DNA of 64,000 nt from Wyeomyia smithii (lineage: Eukaryota; Arthropoda; Insecta; Diptera; Culicidae). Both the position numbers and the translations under genes were made by a program. The notes beneath the pieces were generated by a model. It did no database searches and had not been told where the DNA came from. It was given only the letters and a program-made list of their open reading frames with translations. The stretch is taken from contig NC_073696.1 of assembly GCF_029784165.1 (NCBI RefSeq), positions 234,423,271 to 234,487,270 of the forward strand, given 5' to 3'. This document shows positions 47,236 to 58,430 of this stretch, in pieces; the first letter of the stretch is position 1; every line of letters begins with the position of its first letter.

Positions 47236-47827
47236 TTATTTCTCTGTTGCATTTTTCTCGGAGAAACTGTAAATTTAACAGATTCAAAAAGGAGAAAAAG
47301 AAAAAAAACAATCATTGTTTCATTTTGACGGAGTTTCGCCTTTTTGTTGTTTTCTCTTGCTTCGTATTTTTTATTGTGTATTCAATTTCATTTAATTATG
47401 AGTCAAACCAGCAAATCATAGATAGTTTTGATTTATCAATTTTAAACTTTAAACTTTTTCGTTTTCTCAATTTGGGAAACCGAACCTAGAAAACCTAGTT
47501 ATGAAATTGTGTTTTTTTTAAATGTTTGAAGAATCACTAGGGATTCCAGGTACTGAGAAATTAAATAAGCACTTTTTAGTCCAGCATATCCAGGCTACAA
47601 AAGACATTGAACATAAGGCACTGAAAAAAAAAAAACAAAGCAGAATGATAGTGATGAATAGTTTGTAGTAAAGTTATAGACTAACATTATTTTATATATT
47701 TTCGAAGTACGTGATAAGCAAATCAGTATAAACCACCTAAATATTGTCTACTCTAATTTTTTTGCGAATTTTAGTTTTGCTCGTTGCTTTTTTGGACGTG
47801 TTAGAATCTTGTGTATATCTAAAACTA
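47236..47827. other. AT-rich stretch, no gene seen
   Basis: The frame 47223-47489 is low-complexity, rich in F, K and N, and has no domain. An A-run lies near 47625. Confidence 0.3.
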
Positions 47828-48037
47828 AGGTCGCTTTTTACGCGGTTTTTCTACGCGGGATTTTTTACGCGGATTCCGCAATTTTCGCGGTTTTTACGCG
47901 GATTCCGGAATTTACGCGGTTTTTTTTCGCGGACTCCGGAATTTACGCGGTTTTTTTACGCGGACTCCGGAATTTACACGTTTTTTTTACGCGATTTTTC
48001 TTTACGCGGCACGTATCCCCCGCGTAAAAAGCGACTT
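47828..48037. mobile_element. acgcgg MITE, copy 1, with TA target duplication
   Basis: aggtcgctttttacgcgg and its right-end partner ccgcgtaaaaagcgactt are 18-bp inverted ends with one mismatch, each flanked by TA (47826-47827 and 48038-48039). Inside are about six copies of a unit near 20-25 bp built on ttacgcggattccggaat. TA flanks fit the Tc1/mariner group. The two frames across it read FTRIPEFTRFF repeatedly and are not genes. Confidence 0.85.
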
Positions 48038-49109
48038 TAATGTATTGTGATATCAACTACATTGAAAAAAAAAAGAAAAACGGACAGTTTATTGAAGCTT
48101 TTCGTGCCAACTCCACTGAGGGGCTGGCAGCACTCTAGCAGAATTCAATCAAACTTTGTGGGTGTGTAGGTCTTACTATCCTAAGCCACTTTGCATATTT
48201 TTCAGAAAATTTATCAGTACTAACATTTGCAAACGGCCGAAGTTATTTTTATGAATCGACGGATCTGAATCATAACGAGAGATAGAAAAAATAGGACATA
48301 GTATGAACTTTCATTTAAAAGTATTAAAAAATGAATTTGAAATCCTAAACTGAAACAATTTTATTTCAAAAAAGAAAGTGACTTAAAAAAAATCGATCAT
48401 CGATTTTTTTTACAATTTTTTTTTTAGATAGACACAATTTGCCTGAGACTATCCTGAATAAATCAGAGTGGGCAAGAAAAAAAGTTTAAAAATTTTTTTC
48501 ATCAAAAACTTTTTTGTGTCTCTCTAGAAGTACAATAATGACAAGAGTCGAAGAAAAGTAGTCTTCTTCGAAATTATATGAACTTTAAACTTTATTTAAA
48601 AATATTAAAAAAAAATGAATTTTAGATTCTACACTGAAAAAAATCTCTGGAAGATCGAAAAATAATGAGTTTTCGTTGTTTCTTCGGATGTTTGTTGTCA
48701 TTTTTTATTTTTTTGTTTTGCAACCACAAAACGCAAAATACATCTTCATATATACCTTAATCAAAATCCAAACTACCCGAACATTTTGCTTTACTCTAAA
48801 AACAGAATAAAAATTAAAAAAATTCAATATATTTTACCTTCTTGAGTAGGGCCCTCCATAAAAAAATCAGTCGTATCAGATTTTTTTCAAAATCAATTCT
48901 TTGAATAGACAATTTAATTGCACGCGGGTGTTGCGTATAGCAATATTTGCACCAAGCTTTTTCGTTCTGCTTTGTGCTATGTTTCTACCGCTCGCAGAAA
49001 ATTATTTTTTTCAGTTCGAGATACAATGGAAACAACGCAATCTACTTTCTAACCTACATTTTTCCCTCATTTGATATTTGCCTAAGAGACACACCATAAA
49101 AGTACATTA
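48038..49109. other. AT-rich stretch with old repeat traces
   Basis: The part at 48420-48480 and the part at 49530-49610 share ttttagatagac, tgcc.aga and agtggacaa-type phrases. The part at 48725-48840 matches 8490-8620 (see next entry). No gene is seen. Confidence 0.4.
48725..48840. repeat. Diverged copy of the 8.5-kb sequence
   Basis: acgcaaaatacatcttca, atataccttaatc.aaatcc and actacccgaacattt align with acgcaaaatacatcttcaaa, tatacctcaaac and aatacccgaaaactt at 8502-8560 and with the duplicate at 11164 on. A piece of the duplicated unit is therefore an old dispersed repeat. Confidence 0.65.
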
Positions 49110-49438
49110 GGGTCGCATTTCACGCGGTTTTTACACACGGTTTTTTGACGCAGATTCCGGAGTTTACGCGTTTTTTTTTTCAACGCGGATTCCGGAATTT
49201 ACGCGGTTTTCTTTCAACGCGGATTCCGGAATTTACGCGGTTTTGTTTACGGTATTTTCACGGTATTTTTGTTCTTAAGCGGTTTGCGGAATTTCTTTAC
49301 TCGGATTCCGGAATTCATTCGGTTTTTACGCGGATTCCGGAATTTACACGTTTTTTTACGCGGATTTCGGAATTCACGCGTTTTTTACGTGGATTCCGGA
49401 ATTTACGCGGCACGTATCCCCCGCGTAAAAAGCGACTT
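49110..49438. mobile_element. acgcgg MITE, copy 2, with TA target duplication
   Basis: It begins gggtcgcatttcacgcgg and ends ccgcgtaaaaagcgactt, flanked by TA (49108-49109 and 49439-49440). It has more internal units than copy 1 (about ten of the cggattccggaatttacg type), and shares the exact right end ggcacgtatcccccgcgtaa. Copy-number variation of the internal unit explains the length difference (329 versus 210 bp). Confidence 0.85.
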
Positions 49439-49699
49439 TAGTGTACTGCAATGAGCTCTGTTTTATAGTTATTGAACGGAACAAATACAAAAAGTGGTAT
49501 TAAAAAAAGGTCATCTCAGATATTATTCAAAATAAGTTTTTTAGATAGACTCTTTAGTTGCCCAGAACTCTTCTCAACAAACCAAAGTGGACACTCTTGA
49601 GGAAAACAAGTTTTCTAACAAAAAAAAACAAAAATGATAAAAAAATGTAACAAAAAAAAAAAACAATCTTGTACAATTTACTACCTACCGTGAAAGTGT

Positions 49700-49940
49700 T
49701 CTAATCGATACTTTTTATACGGACTTAAAGGCAGCATTTGATCGCGTCTAGCATAGTATCCTACTTGCTAAGATGACAAAACCAGGTGCAGCTTCAGCTA
49801 TCGAACAATGGTTAAGGTTCTATTTGGTAAATTGAATGCTATATGTTAGGACTGGATAATTTGTAATCTGCATGTTGTTCGAATTTATCGGGCGTTCCAC
49901 AAGGGAGTAATTTGGGACCATCGCTTTTTGCGTTGTAACG
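49700..49940 (+). pseudogene. Reverse transcriptase relic
   Basis: FYTDLKAAFDRV is encoded at about 49713-49748, followed by a stop. In a shifted frame GVPQGSNLGPSLF is encoded near 49891-49930. These two motifs are about as far apart as in the LINE at 14.7-17.8 kb (YTDLKAAFDKI and GVPQGSNLGPLLF), so this is a fragment of a related element. It has at least one frameshift and several stops and no YADD box. Confidence 0.75.
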
Positions 49941-52305
49941 TTTGCGGTAAACAAATAGACAAAAATTGCCGATTTTTCATGGTTTTACCTCTAATCGCAC
50001 TAACGAAACTACTCATGCATCATCAATTTTGATTGATTTTAACTTGAGTTTTTGGGGAATTCGTTTTCGGTATAAAATAAAAACGAAATACTCATTTGAT
50101 CGTTAACTATAATAACTTTGAACTAACGAAAATTTTTCAGGTAGAACTGAATAGGTTTTACGCAACTTATTTTGAAAACTCGCCTAAAACATTGAATTTA
50201 TGTTGAATGACGTTTTCAAATGCCCAATATACTAACTCTTTCGTAATTCTCAAGAATTACGATTCGAAATCGAAACTTTACCATGTGAAAATTGTTGATT
50301 CAAGGTACACAACACTGCTTTTAGAGGCCGGTGGGAAATAAATCTCGAGTGTGCGACAGCACAAATCAATTAATTGTACACCGACGATTAATACAAGCGA
50401 TGCTCACATTTCCCGACTATCAGAACATGAATATGATCCTCCTACCCCCCGTCTGCTAGTTTGCTCTGGCGCTTAGATTGCTGCCGTTACACAGCGTTGT
50501 CGGCTAGCTGGTAAGAGCTGAACCGGTTCAAAAGCCATTGGAACGCGAACTACTGATGCCAGGTTTTGGTTGGCTCGTGAGCGTGAGGCAGGAAAATATT
50601 TCGAACTTTCTTCGCACCGCCCGCCCGTGACTGGATGGCCGAACAGTGTGAGACACGGTGCACTAGGCAAGTAGGAAAAAAAAAACATAATTAATCATCG
50701 CGCTTGGTTGCCTTGGTTGTTCCCAAGAGTTTTCGCGCGATATCGATAATTGTCTGGTTATCATACTGTGTATCTTCGGCCTCCACAGTCGGCCGCTATC
50801 GAGAGGCACAGAAGCAGAAAATTAAAATTTGGACGTTCCCGGAATCGAAAGTGGAGAAACCGCATAAATTTACCGTTTCAAAGAAAATATATATCCAGAA
50901 TCGAGAAGAGCTGCATCTCATCGATCTTTTCTGTATTTCTCCGAATGGTGGAGGTTGCCGCCCTTCGTCGGTCTCTTCTGGGCTAGGTGTTATGTTGCAG
51001 CTCTTGCTCTGTACGATCTACATCCGCATGTTTATGATCGTGATGCGTTGCACCTCCGTACGTGCACGGCCTGTGGCGGTCGGTGTTTTCGTTAACAGTG
51101 GGAAATCTAGCTTTTCGTAGGGCAATAAAATTTATGGTTTGTGTATATCAAATGTAGAATATTAATAATATTTAGAAGTTACACCCGTAGCAGGAAGCGT
51201 AGGGACGAGCTGTTTGGACTGTAAATATGATTGTGGGAATTGTTAGCATCATGTTCGAAGGCAGCGAAGGTTTGACTTTCTTTACTTCGAAACAGTAAGA
51301 TTTTCGAGTGAATATCAGATTTGAATGATTGTACCTCTCATCTTTGCTTACAACTTAGACACCACTGTTGTTCAATGAAAACCCTCTCTGCTTTGAAGTG
51401 TTGATCCGATAATTCATTGAAACTATACGTCTGCTTGTGAAAGTGCCGCAGTTCATCGCACACACGCACCAGGCCATACGTAATTAGCCATGCTAAAAGA
51501 TTAGCATTCCGCTAATTGCGAAGAAATTTTTCTGATTTATTGACATGCGACGTCCTTCCTTCCACTACACATCGAAGGTTCGAGGTCATTTTCACTGTAC
51601 CGCCGACGTCGGTAACATGTGTGTGAGCACAGCTCACCATTCTCGAGGAGGTCAGCGACCCACTGGTTCCGAACCCGTATCGTACCGTCCCGATCCGAGC
51701 CGCGTCTCCGTCCTGCAAGACGTTCCAAGCAGGTGCAAAAAGTACAAAGTACGAGTTGCAGTATTTTTAGACTGTATACAGACCTACAACAATCAAACCG
51801 ATTGAACTTCCGCGATAAATTCGCTATCCGTACCGGGTAAAGTTTCGACCACCGCGCCATCACTCGGAGCCAAGAAAGTCGCGCGGCTAGAAAACCGCAA
51901 TTTACGGCGGAAGGTGGAAAATTGAAATTCTGCTCGGTCGGTATGCGCGCGGAAAAAGCTGGTCATCCCCGTCTCAGTGCTAGGGTGGTCTTTAATAGGC
52001 TGTAAACGATTTATTTTTAATTTTCCCGAGAACGACTGTACAAGATGTAATGAAGTTAGAATAGCTTTATGTTTAAATTTGATGGTACCCCCAACAGCCG
52101 CCGTCAGACAGCCTCGAGGTGGTTCTTCGTCACACGGGTTGCATGTGCGACTGCAGTGTAATTTCACGAAATATGCTAATTTTTCGCCGCCGGTAGTGAA
52201 TGTGAGTAAAAAGCATAGTATTACGTTACTACTATGCGGCTAGCCGGTAGGTTAGCCGGCCGGCCGGCTGGTCGCTGCTGCTGGCACAGTCAGCTGAATC
52301 TGGTG
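49941..52305. other. Long unique block, GC-richer from 50.4 kb
   Basis: The part at 50400-52300 lacks repeats, carries overlapping frames on both strands and is rich in CG compared with its surroundings, as expected for promoter or enhancer DNA. The frame 50704-51120 (138 codons) has no recognisable domain. A run of overlapping ccgg words lies at about 52243-52268. No exon is called. Confidence 0.35.
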
Positions 52306-52350
52306 TATAAAATGCTCTGTCGGTACTTCTAACGAATTGTGGCAGTCGCA
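52306..52350 (+). promoter_or_regulatory. Weak candidate TATA promoter
   Basis: tataaaa at 52306-52312 follows the GC-rich block. An initiator-like gcagtcg occurs around 52342-52348. The spacing of about 38 bases is longer than the usual 30-32, so this is a weak call. Confidence 0.2.
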
Positions 52351-53633
52351 TTCGCATTTAAGCTTTGTGTCGGTTTTTTTTTTGCTCTACATTTAACATC
52401 GTTTGATTTACATGGCAATGAACTCCGCGGGGTGATTAAAGTTTGCCGGTTGTCAAAATATTGTAATTTTCTAGTTCGAAATGTGTGCCATCAACAATTA
52501 GTTATGACAGCTTTTTTTTGTCGGATTGACTAGCATCAATTAGGTATAGCACCATTCTCAATCTCACACTGCTCAACTGCTAGTCGACATCTCGTACCGG
52601 AAAGTCGCAATTGGTGCCATTATTCACCGGTTATAAACTGCACGAACAGATTTGGCGACCTTTCCAAGAAAATGAATCTTGCTAACAAACAATGAAGAAA
52701 ATTACTAGCTAAGCCTCCAGAGCTGATCATTGGTTTTATAACAAGAAAAAAACGATTATTTTTCAACGCTACAGCAATCTTTTATTAACCACCCACTCTG
52801 CATGCTTTACATCACTACCTGCCCCAAGCACCCTGCCCCTAAGGGCAGACAGCTTCATCTTGAACGTAATTTCACACCAAACCAAATAGTTTGCGGCGCC
52901 GCTATAATTTGAATCGGATGGTTTCGAAACCCTTTGCTTTGACACGACCAACCCAAGTCTGACTGATCGGCAATTTTCACCAATTTCGTACCGTCTTGCC
53001 CGAGCGAACCTTTAATCGAGCCTGAATGATAATAATCAATTCATGTTTGTTTATCAATCTAATCGCAGGCATCGCAGCTGTATATTTATAACCTTCAATC
53101 GCTGTTTGTTTTCGTGACAGAGAGTAGAAGCCCCTCGCTTGGGCGAGGGGACAAGCTTTTACTCTATATAAATGTAATCAAAACGCAATTTCCAAGTGTT
53201 CAGATCTGGGACGCTGCGGGCAAGAAGAGCTGATACAAGTAAAAGTTTTCACTTGATGTAATATTTTATTAGCTTTCCATGCATCGGTTGGTTTATGAAT
53301 GCGCATAGACCGTTGAGCCACCAGAGCGGGAAGACGACGCGACGATATTCCCATTTAGCGCTGATTAAGCCGATTGAAATTGATTGGCGCGATGATTTGA
53401 TGTGAGTTTAATGCCTTTGCGCGCCCGCGCCGATAGTGTAAACCGTGGCTCAAACTGAATGGCATGGAATGAATTTTCTATGTTCACATTTAAGCTGGTT
53501 TCTTTTTTTTTTCTTTGGAAAGCGAAGGCACCATAATGTACTACATTATTTATTCCCGGCTGCTTCGATGTTTTTAAAGTAAATAACCCCGGGTTGGGCT
53601 TTATATTTCATTGGATTGCAGGAAAGATCCTAC
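52351..53633. other. Unique stretch, no gene recognised
   Basis: Non-repetitive DNA with a T-run near 52376 and a further T-rich patch near 53503. No exon, RNA or transposon signature is seen. Confidence 0.3.
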
Positions 53634-53715
53634 TAGTGCATCGGTTATCAACCTGGGGTACGCGTACCCCTGGGGGTACTCGAAAGCTTTCAGGGGGTAC
53701 GCGAAAGAAAAAACA
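53634..53715. mobile_element. End fragment of a ggggtacgcg repeat, hAT-like
   Basis: tagtgcatcggttatcaacc followed by tggggtacgcgtacccctgg and cagggggtacgcgaaag matches a repeat beginning CAGTGGTTCTCAACCTGGGG that is widespread in animals and has hAT-type ends. Only one end is recognisable, and the matching opposite end was not found in the next kilobase. Confidence 0.5.
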
Positions 53716-54096
53716 GTAATGGCGCACAAAGCAATTTTTTATAATACTTCATTTGTTGTTCAATCTTGCTCCTAAAACATGACTGTAGCAATCAAACAAA
53801 CCATAGTTCATTTTGAAACCTGAACTAAACTAACGGGTGACAACTAAAAATTTGGTTTTTTTTTTTTCTACAGCTGTCAAAAAAGGTGGAAGAAATTAGA
53901 GAAAAACTGATTTAATTCTCATGAAGATACATTCACTATGAGCTAACAAAAAATATTGAACATTTGAGAAAGGTCCGTTACTGGCCTCCCGCCGAAGTTT
54001 TCTTTTGCTGCCGAAACAAGAGCGTTGTACGGCCTTCAAGTCCGCTTTTCGAATGCATCTCTTGATTTTACCGATCAACTGTTCACAATTCGTTGA
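53716..54096. other. Short unique stretch before the array
   Basis: A T-run lies at about 53857. The minus frame 53896-54105 has no domain. Nothing else can be supported. Confidence 0.3.
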
Positions 54097-54451
54097 GGAG
54101 ATCAAAAGATTAGAAGATAAAAAGATAAGAAGATTAAAAGATCGAGAGATAGAATGATAAGGAGATAAAAATTTTGGTGGAAAAAAAGGATTAAGAGACG
54201 GAAAAATTAGGAGATAAAAAATAAAAGTTAAAAAGATAAGGAGATTAAAAGATGAATAGATCGATTCGGAGATAAAAAGATTAGTGATGGAAAGATAAGG
54301 AAATTGAAAGGTAAGGAGATCAAAAAATTAGAAGATGGAAAGAATTAAGATAAAAAATTTGGAGATGGAAAAAATAGGAGATGTTATGATTAGATGAAAA
54401 AATTAATAGGTGAAAAGATTGAGAGATTAAAAGAACAGAATATTAGAATTT

Positions 54452-54632
54452 ATTAAGCAGACAATGTTTGCAGCGGGGAAAGCGAAAAATAAGCGAATTG
54501 GAAATATGATACAGATTTGGAAAAATATAGCGCATCCCGATGGGCTATTATGCGGTATATTTTTCCAAATCTGTATCATATTTCCAGCTCGCTTTTTTCC
54601 GCTTTCCTTACTGCACACATTGACTGCTTAAT
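54452..54632. mobile_element. Palindromic MITE inside the GATA array
   Basis: The left arm (54452-54529) and right arm (54556-54632) are reverse complements over about 77 bp with roughly ten mismatches. The inner 30 bp, including gaaatatgatacagatttgg, are perfect. The 26-bp centre adds cgcat / atgcg. TTAA occurs at both ends (54453-54456 and 54628-54631), compatible with piggyBac-type insertion, although TTAA may simply be part of the palindrome. It is younger than the array it interrupts. Confidence 0.85.
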
Positions 54633-55332
54633 GAATAATTAATAAGAAGATTAAAAGATTAGGAGATAAAAAGTTTACGAGATGAAAAGAAAAAGATAGA
54701 GATCAGAAGGTTAAAAGATAAGAATATTAAAAGATCAGGAGATAAAACGATTCGGCGACGAAAAGATTAGAAGATGAAAAATTAAACTTTAAGAGATAAA
54801 AAGGTTAAAAGATGAAAAGATTAGAAAAATCAAAGATAAGATTATAAAAAAATTAGAAAAACAAAAGTTTAGGAGATAAAAAGATTAGGAGACGAAAAGA
54901 TTAAGAGATGATAAGGTTAAGAGGTGGAAAGATTAAGAGATGAGAAGATAAAGATAGAGATCAGAAGATTCAAAGATAAGAATATTAAAAGATTAGGATG
55001 TGAAAAGATTAAGAGATGAAAAGATTTGGGGTGGAAAGATTAGGATATGAGAAGATAAGGTGATGAAAAGATTAGGAGATAAAAAGATTAGAAGATGAAA
55101 AGATAAGGAAATAGATTAGGAGATGAAAATATTGGGAGATGAAAAGATTTAAAGATAAAAAGATTGAGAGATGAAAAGATAGGGAAATGTAAAGATTAGG
55201 AGATAAAGAGATTAGAAGATGATAAGATTTAGAGATTAAAAGGTTAGGAGATTAAAAGATCAGGAGATAAAAAGATTAGGAGATTAAAAGACTTAGATAA
55301 AAAGATTGGGAGATATAAAGATTAAGAGAGTT

Positions 55333-55899
55333 AGGGGTTATATATCTTTTTGCTCGAGAAAAAAAAATAAAATTTGGAAATTTTTCAAATATGTAGAACT
55401 TTTTTCATTGCATAGAAGTAGTAATTTTCTGAAAGTTCTGTTAATCAACAACAAAAAATACGTTTGTTCATAAGAAAATCGATTATTTGTGGAGTATTGG
55501 CCGTTTCCCCGAAACGCTTTTCTATTGCAGATGTTATGCGGTGTTTACGATAATGACCCAGCAGATCGACTGGAATTTAAAAAACTCATACTATTTAATT
55601 AGTTTAGAAGTGTGCCGGGTAACTGAACGAGCATTTTCACACGTATTTCGTATTCACTGTTCCCGTTTTTCCCGAAAAAACATGCTTTGAGCGCTATAAA
55701 TTGCATAAATTTTTTTTTTCGGTGAAGTAAACTTTGTGTATCAAAAAACGATCGTTCAACGACTTCAAATCGTTCTAACTTTCTCCCTATTGCTCAGATC
55801 TTCATAAAAAATTGTAAAAATCTTCTCAAAAAGCTGTACTTAAAGATAATGCTATAAAAAATAATTGGTTTTTGAAAATTAAACAGGTATTTAACCCCT
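55333..55899. mobile_element. Inverted-ended insertion in the GATA array
   Basis: aggggttatatatctttt at the left and the reverse complement of aaacaggtatttaacccct at the right share aggggtta and a diverged continuation. The 567-bp body is ordinary AT-rich sequence, sharply different from the array on both sides. No transposase frame is seen and no clear target duplication was found. Confidence 0.6.
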
Positions 55900-57260
55900 C
55901 AAGAATTAGGAGACTAGAAAATAAAGGAGGATTTAACAGTTAGGAGATTAAAAGAAAAGAATAGTAAAAGATTGGGGGATTTTTTTGTATGCCTGAAGGG
56001 CTTTGGGCAGAAATGCCACTGCGACAGGAATGATTGTCTTTTGTGGTTAAGGATTAGGGGATGAAAAGATTAAGAGATGAAAGGATTGGCAGATGGAAAA
56101 AATAGTAGATGACAAGATTGGGGGATTATAAAAGATAAAAGAATAAAGAGATGCAGAGATAAAAAGATGCAAAGATAAATAGATAAAGAGCTGCAGAGAT
56201 AAAGAGATAGAGAGATAAAGAGATAGAGGGATAAAGAGAAAGAGGGATAAAGAAAAAGAGGGAAAAAGAGATAGAGGGCTTAAGAGAAAGAGGGTTAAAG
56301 AGATAGAAGGATGAAGAGATAAAGAAATAAAGAGATAAAGAGACAAAGAGATTAAGAGATAAAGAGATAAAGAGATAAAGAGATAAAGAGACAAAGAGGC
56401 AAAGAGATAAAGAGACAAAGAGATAAAGAAATAAAAAGTTAAAGAAATGATGTAGAGAGATAAGGAAACAAGAGATAACAATATAAAGAGGTAAGGATAT
56501 AGAGAGATAAAGAAATGAAGATTGTTCTGGCAGCACGGTGGAACCTGCGTGTCCTACATACACGACTGATCGCTAAAGAGCTGTCAGATAACTTGGATCG
56601 AGTTGGATAGACACCAGAGTTGATAAAACGTGTTCCTTTTTCCTAGTATTAATTTTTCGATAATGGTTTGGCAAATGATTATTATTTTCCTTAATTTCTA
56701 TTTGAACTTTCACACAGTGAGTACACATATAATAAAATTATGTTTTGCTCAATTAAATAATTAAACTCACAAAGAGATTGATATAATGTGCTGTTTCACG
56801 AGGCTAGGTTAGTAACGATTTTCTCACGAAAGAAAGACAAATGTAAGTGAGAATTACTAATTGATACCTTATACTCGATACAACATAATTTGCATTTATA
56901 GAAATTCCTTTTCAGCTTTGAGCTGTCGCTGTATTAAACCGCGTTGCTGTACAGATTCTTCTCTCCGAAAACCTAACCTAACAAAGATATTAAGAGATAA
57001 GGAGATAAAGGGATAAAGAAATAAAGTGATAAAGAGGTAAAGAGATAAAAAGATTGAAAAATAATGATGTAAAGAGGTAAGGAAATAAGAGATAACGAGA
57101 TAAATAGGTAAAGATATAAAGAGATAAAGATATTAAGACATAAAGAGATAAAAAGGTAAAAAGATAAAGAGATAAAGAGATGAAGTGATGAAGAGATAAA
57201 TAGATAAAAAGATTGAGTGATAAAGAGATTAGAAGTTTAGGAGATAAGGAAATAAAGAAG

Positions 57261-57611
57261 GCGGGAGTCTAGCGTGGTTGGTAACGTCTCCGCCAACCAC
57301 GCTTGACGCCTGGGTTCGAATCCCAACCCCGACATAGGTGTCGATGGTTGTGGGGTGGCGTGATCCACTCACAACCAACCCAACTGGTATAGATTCAATC
57401 CTAGTCGACACCGGGAGATTTTCTGAGGTGAAAAATCTCTGGGATCACACCTTCCATTGCATGAGAAAGTAAAGCCGTTGGCGCCGGTCCGTTAATCAAC
57501 GGGTCGTAAGTTGGGGTCCTAGGTGGAGTCGCCTCGCCGGGCGTCGATGATTGGCATAAACAACAATGGCGGAACGAGACCGACGGAAAATATGCGAGAA
57601 TAAAAAAAAAA
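57261..57611 (+). mobile_element. tRNA-derived SINE, family 2, inside the GATA array
   Basis: tagcgtggttggtaacgtct is A-box-like and gggttcgaatccc, about 40 bases later, is a perfect B box, so the head derives from a tRNA. The body of about 280 bp ends in ataaaaaaaaaa. The 10-bp word gaaataaaga lies just before the head (57249-57258) and again just after the tail (57612-57621), a likely target duplication. The array itself is rich in this word, so that support is weak. The perfect B box suggests a relatively young insertion. Confidence 0.85.
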
Positions 57612-57860
57612 GAAATAAAGAGATAAAAAGATAAAAAGATAAATAGATAAATATAGAGAAATAAAGAGACGAAAAATGAAGAGGTAAACATATAAAAACT
57701 TTAAAACATAAAGAAATTGAGGGATAAGGCGATGAAGTGATAAAGACATGAATAAGGAGAATACCTGATAAAGAGGTAAACATTGAAAGAGAGATCACGA
57801 GATAAAGAATATAGAGAAACAATGCAATAAAAGCATGAAGAGATGAAAAGATTAATAATT

Positions 57861-58230
57861 TGAGAGATGAATCTTCAATTGGCTGATTAATTAGTTAAAT
57901 TTATTATGTACGATTTGAAATATATTCTCAGTTCTCGAAAACCACTATTCACGTTGCAAAGTCACTGAAATCAATATTTCGGCTTCAAATGAGTAAAAAT
58001 ATCTATTGTTGTGTTGGAACATACATATATATCAAAAAGAGAGCTTCTTATTTACCGGATCTTTGATCTGTTCGGTTCGCTAGGTCTTTTCGTTGACACT
58101 GAAGGAACCATCGAATCATGAGAGTTCCATGCTACACAATTTGTTCGAACTTTCATTGAAGTAAGCAGTTTGAGGTTATATTCCGCATTGTCGTGTTTGG
58201 TCCTCAATTGATTGGATACCGCACAAGCAA
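57861..58230. other. Unique stretch after the GATA array
   Basis: AT-rich with no repeat or gene recognised. The minus frame 58052-58411 runs into the adjacent SINE and is not supported. Confidence 0.3.
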
Positions 58231-58430
58231 GCAAAGTCATGGTGCTACATTCCGTATCGAAACTCGATCTTCTGTTTATTATACACAGACTTTGCAGGCA
58301 ACTGTTAGTGTACAGGACAATTGCGTGGCTAGCGCTACGATTCTTCTGACACCAACAATCTCTCCCGAGCCGGGACTCGAACATACGACGACTTGCTTGT
58401 TGGGTCAGCATCGTACCTGAAGACTAGCTC
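58231..58430 (-). mobile_element. tRNA-derived SINE, family 1 (second reverse copy)
   Basis: The reverse complement gives agtcttcaggtacgatgctg, B-box-like tgttcgagtccc, gggagagattgttggtgtca, gcgctagccacgcaa, gtcctgtacacta, tgtgtataataaacagaag and gaatgtagcaccatgacttt. It is the most complete copy of the family in the window, although the A box is altered (tcttcaggta). Confidence 0.85.

Larger units (their letters stand above)
54097..57860. repeat. GATA-rich tandem array with nested insertions
   Basis: Blocks at about 54097-54450, 54640-55330, 55905-55975, 56045-56520, 56985-57260 and 57612-57860 consist of purine-rich words such as gattaggagataaaaa and agagataaagagataa. The clearest stretch (56150-56470) has an 8-bp unit, agagataa. 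Elsewhere a 16-bp unit of two variant 8-mers prevails. The + strand is nearly all A and G plus the T of GAT. Minus-strand frames across it (56047-56563) read SLSLYLFISLSLYLF and are not genes. Insertions that split it are listed separately. About 460 bp at 56521-56985 is foreign sequence of unknown origin. Confidence 0.9.

Noticed and set aside
47744..48040. Frames encoding repeated RIPEFTRFF residues here and at 49145-49454
   Set aside because: They lie within the acgcgg MITEs, where unit length keeps frames open.
56047..56563. Two minus-strand frames of about 145 codons reading SLSLYLF repeats
   Set aside because: They are translations of the 8-bp agagataa array. Several frames are open at once and the peptide is periodic with the DNA.
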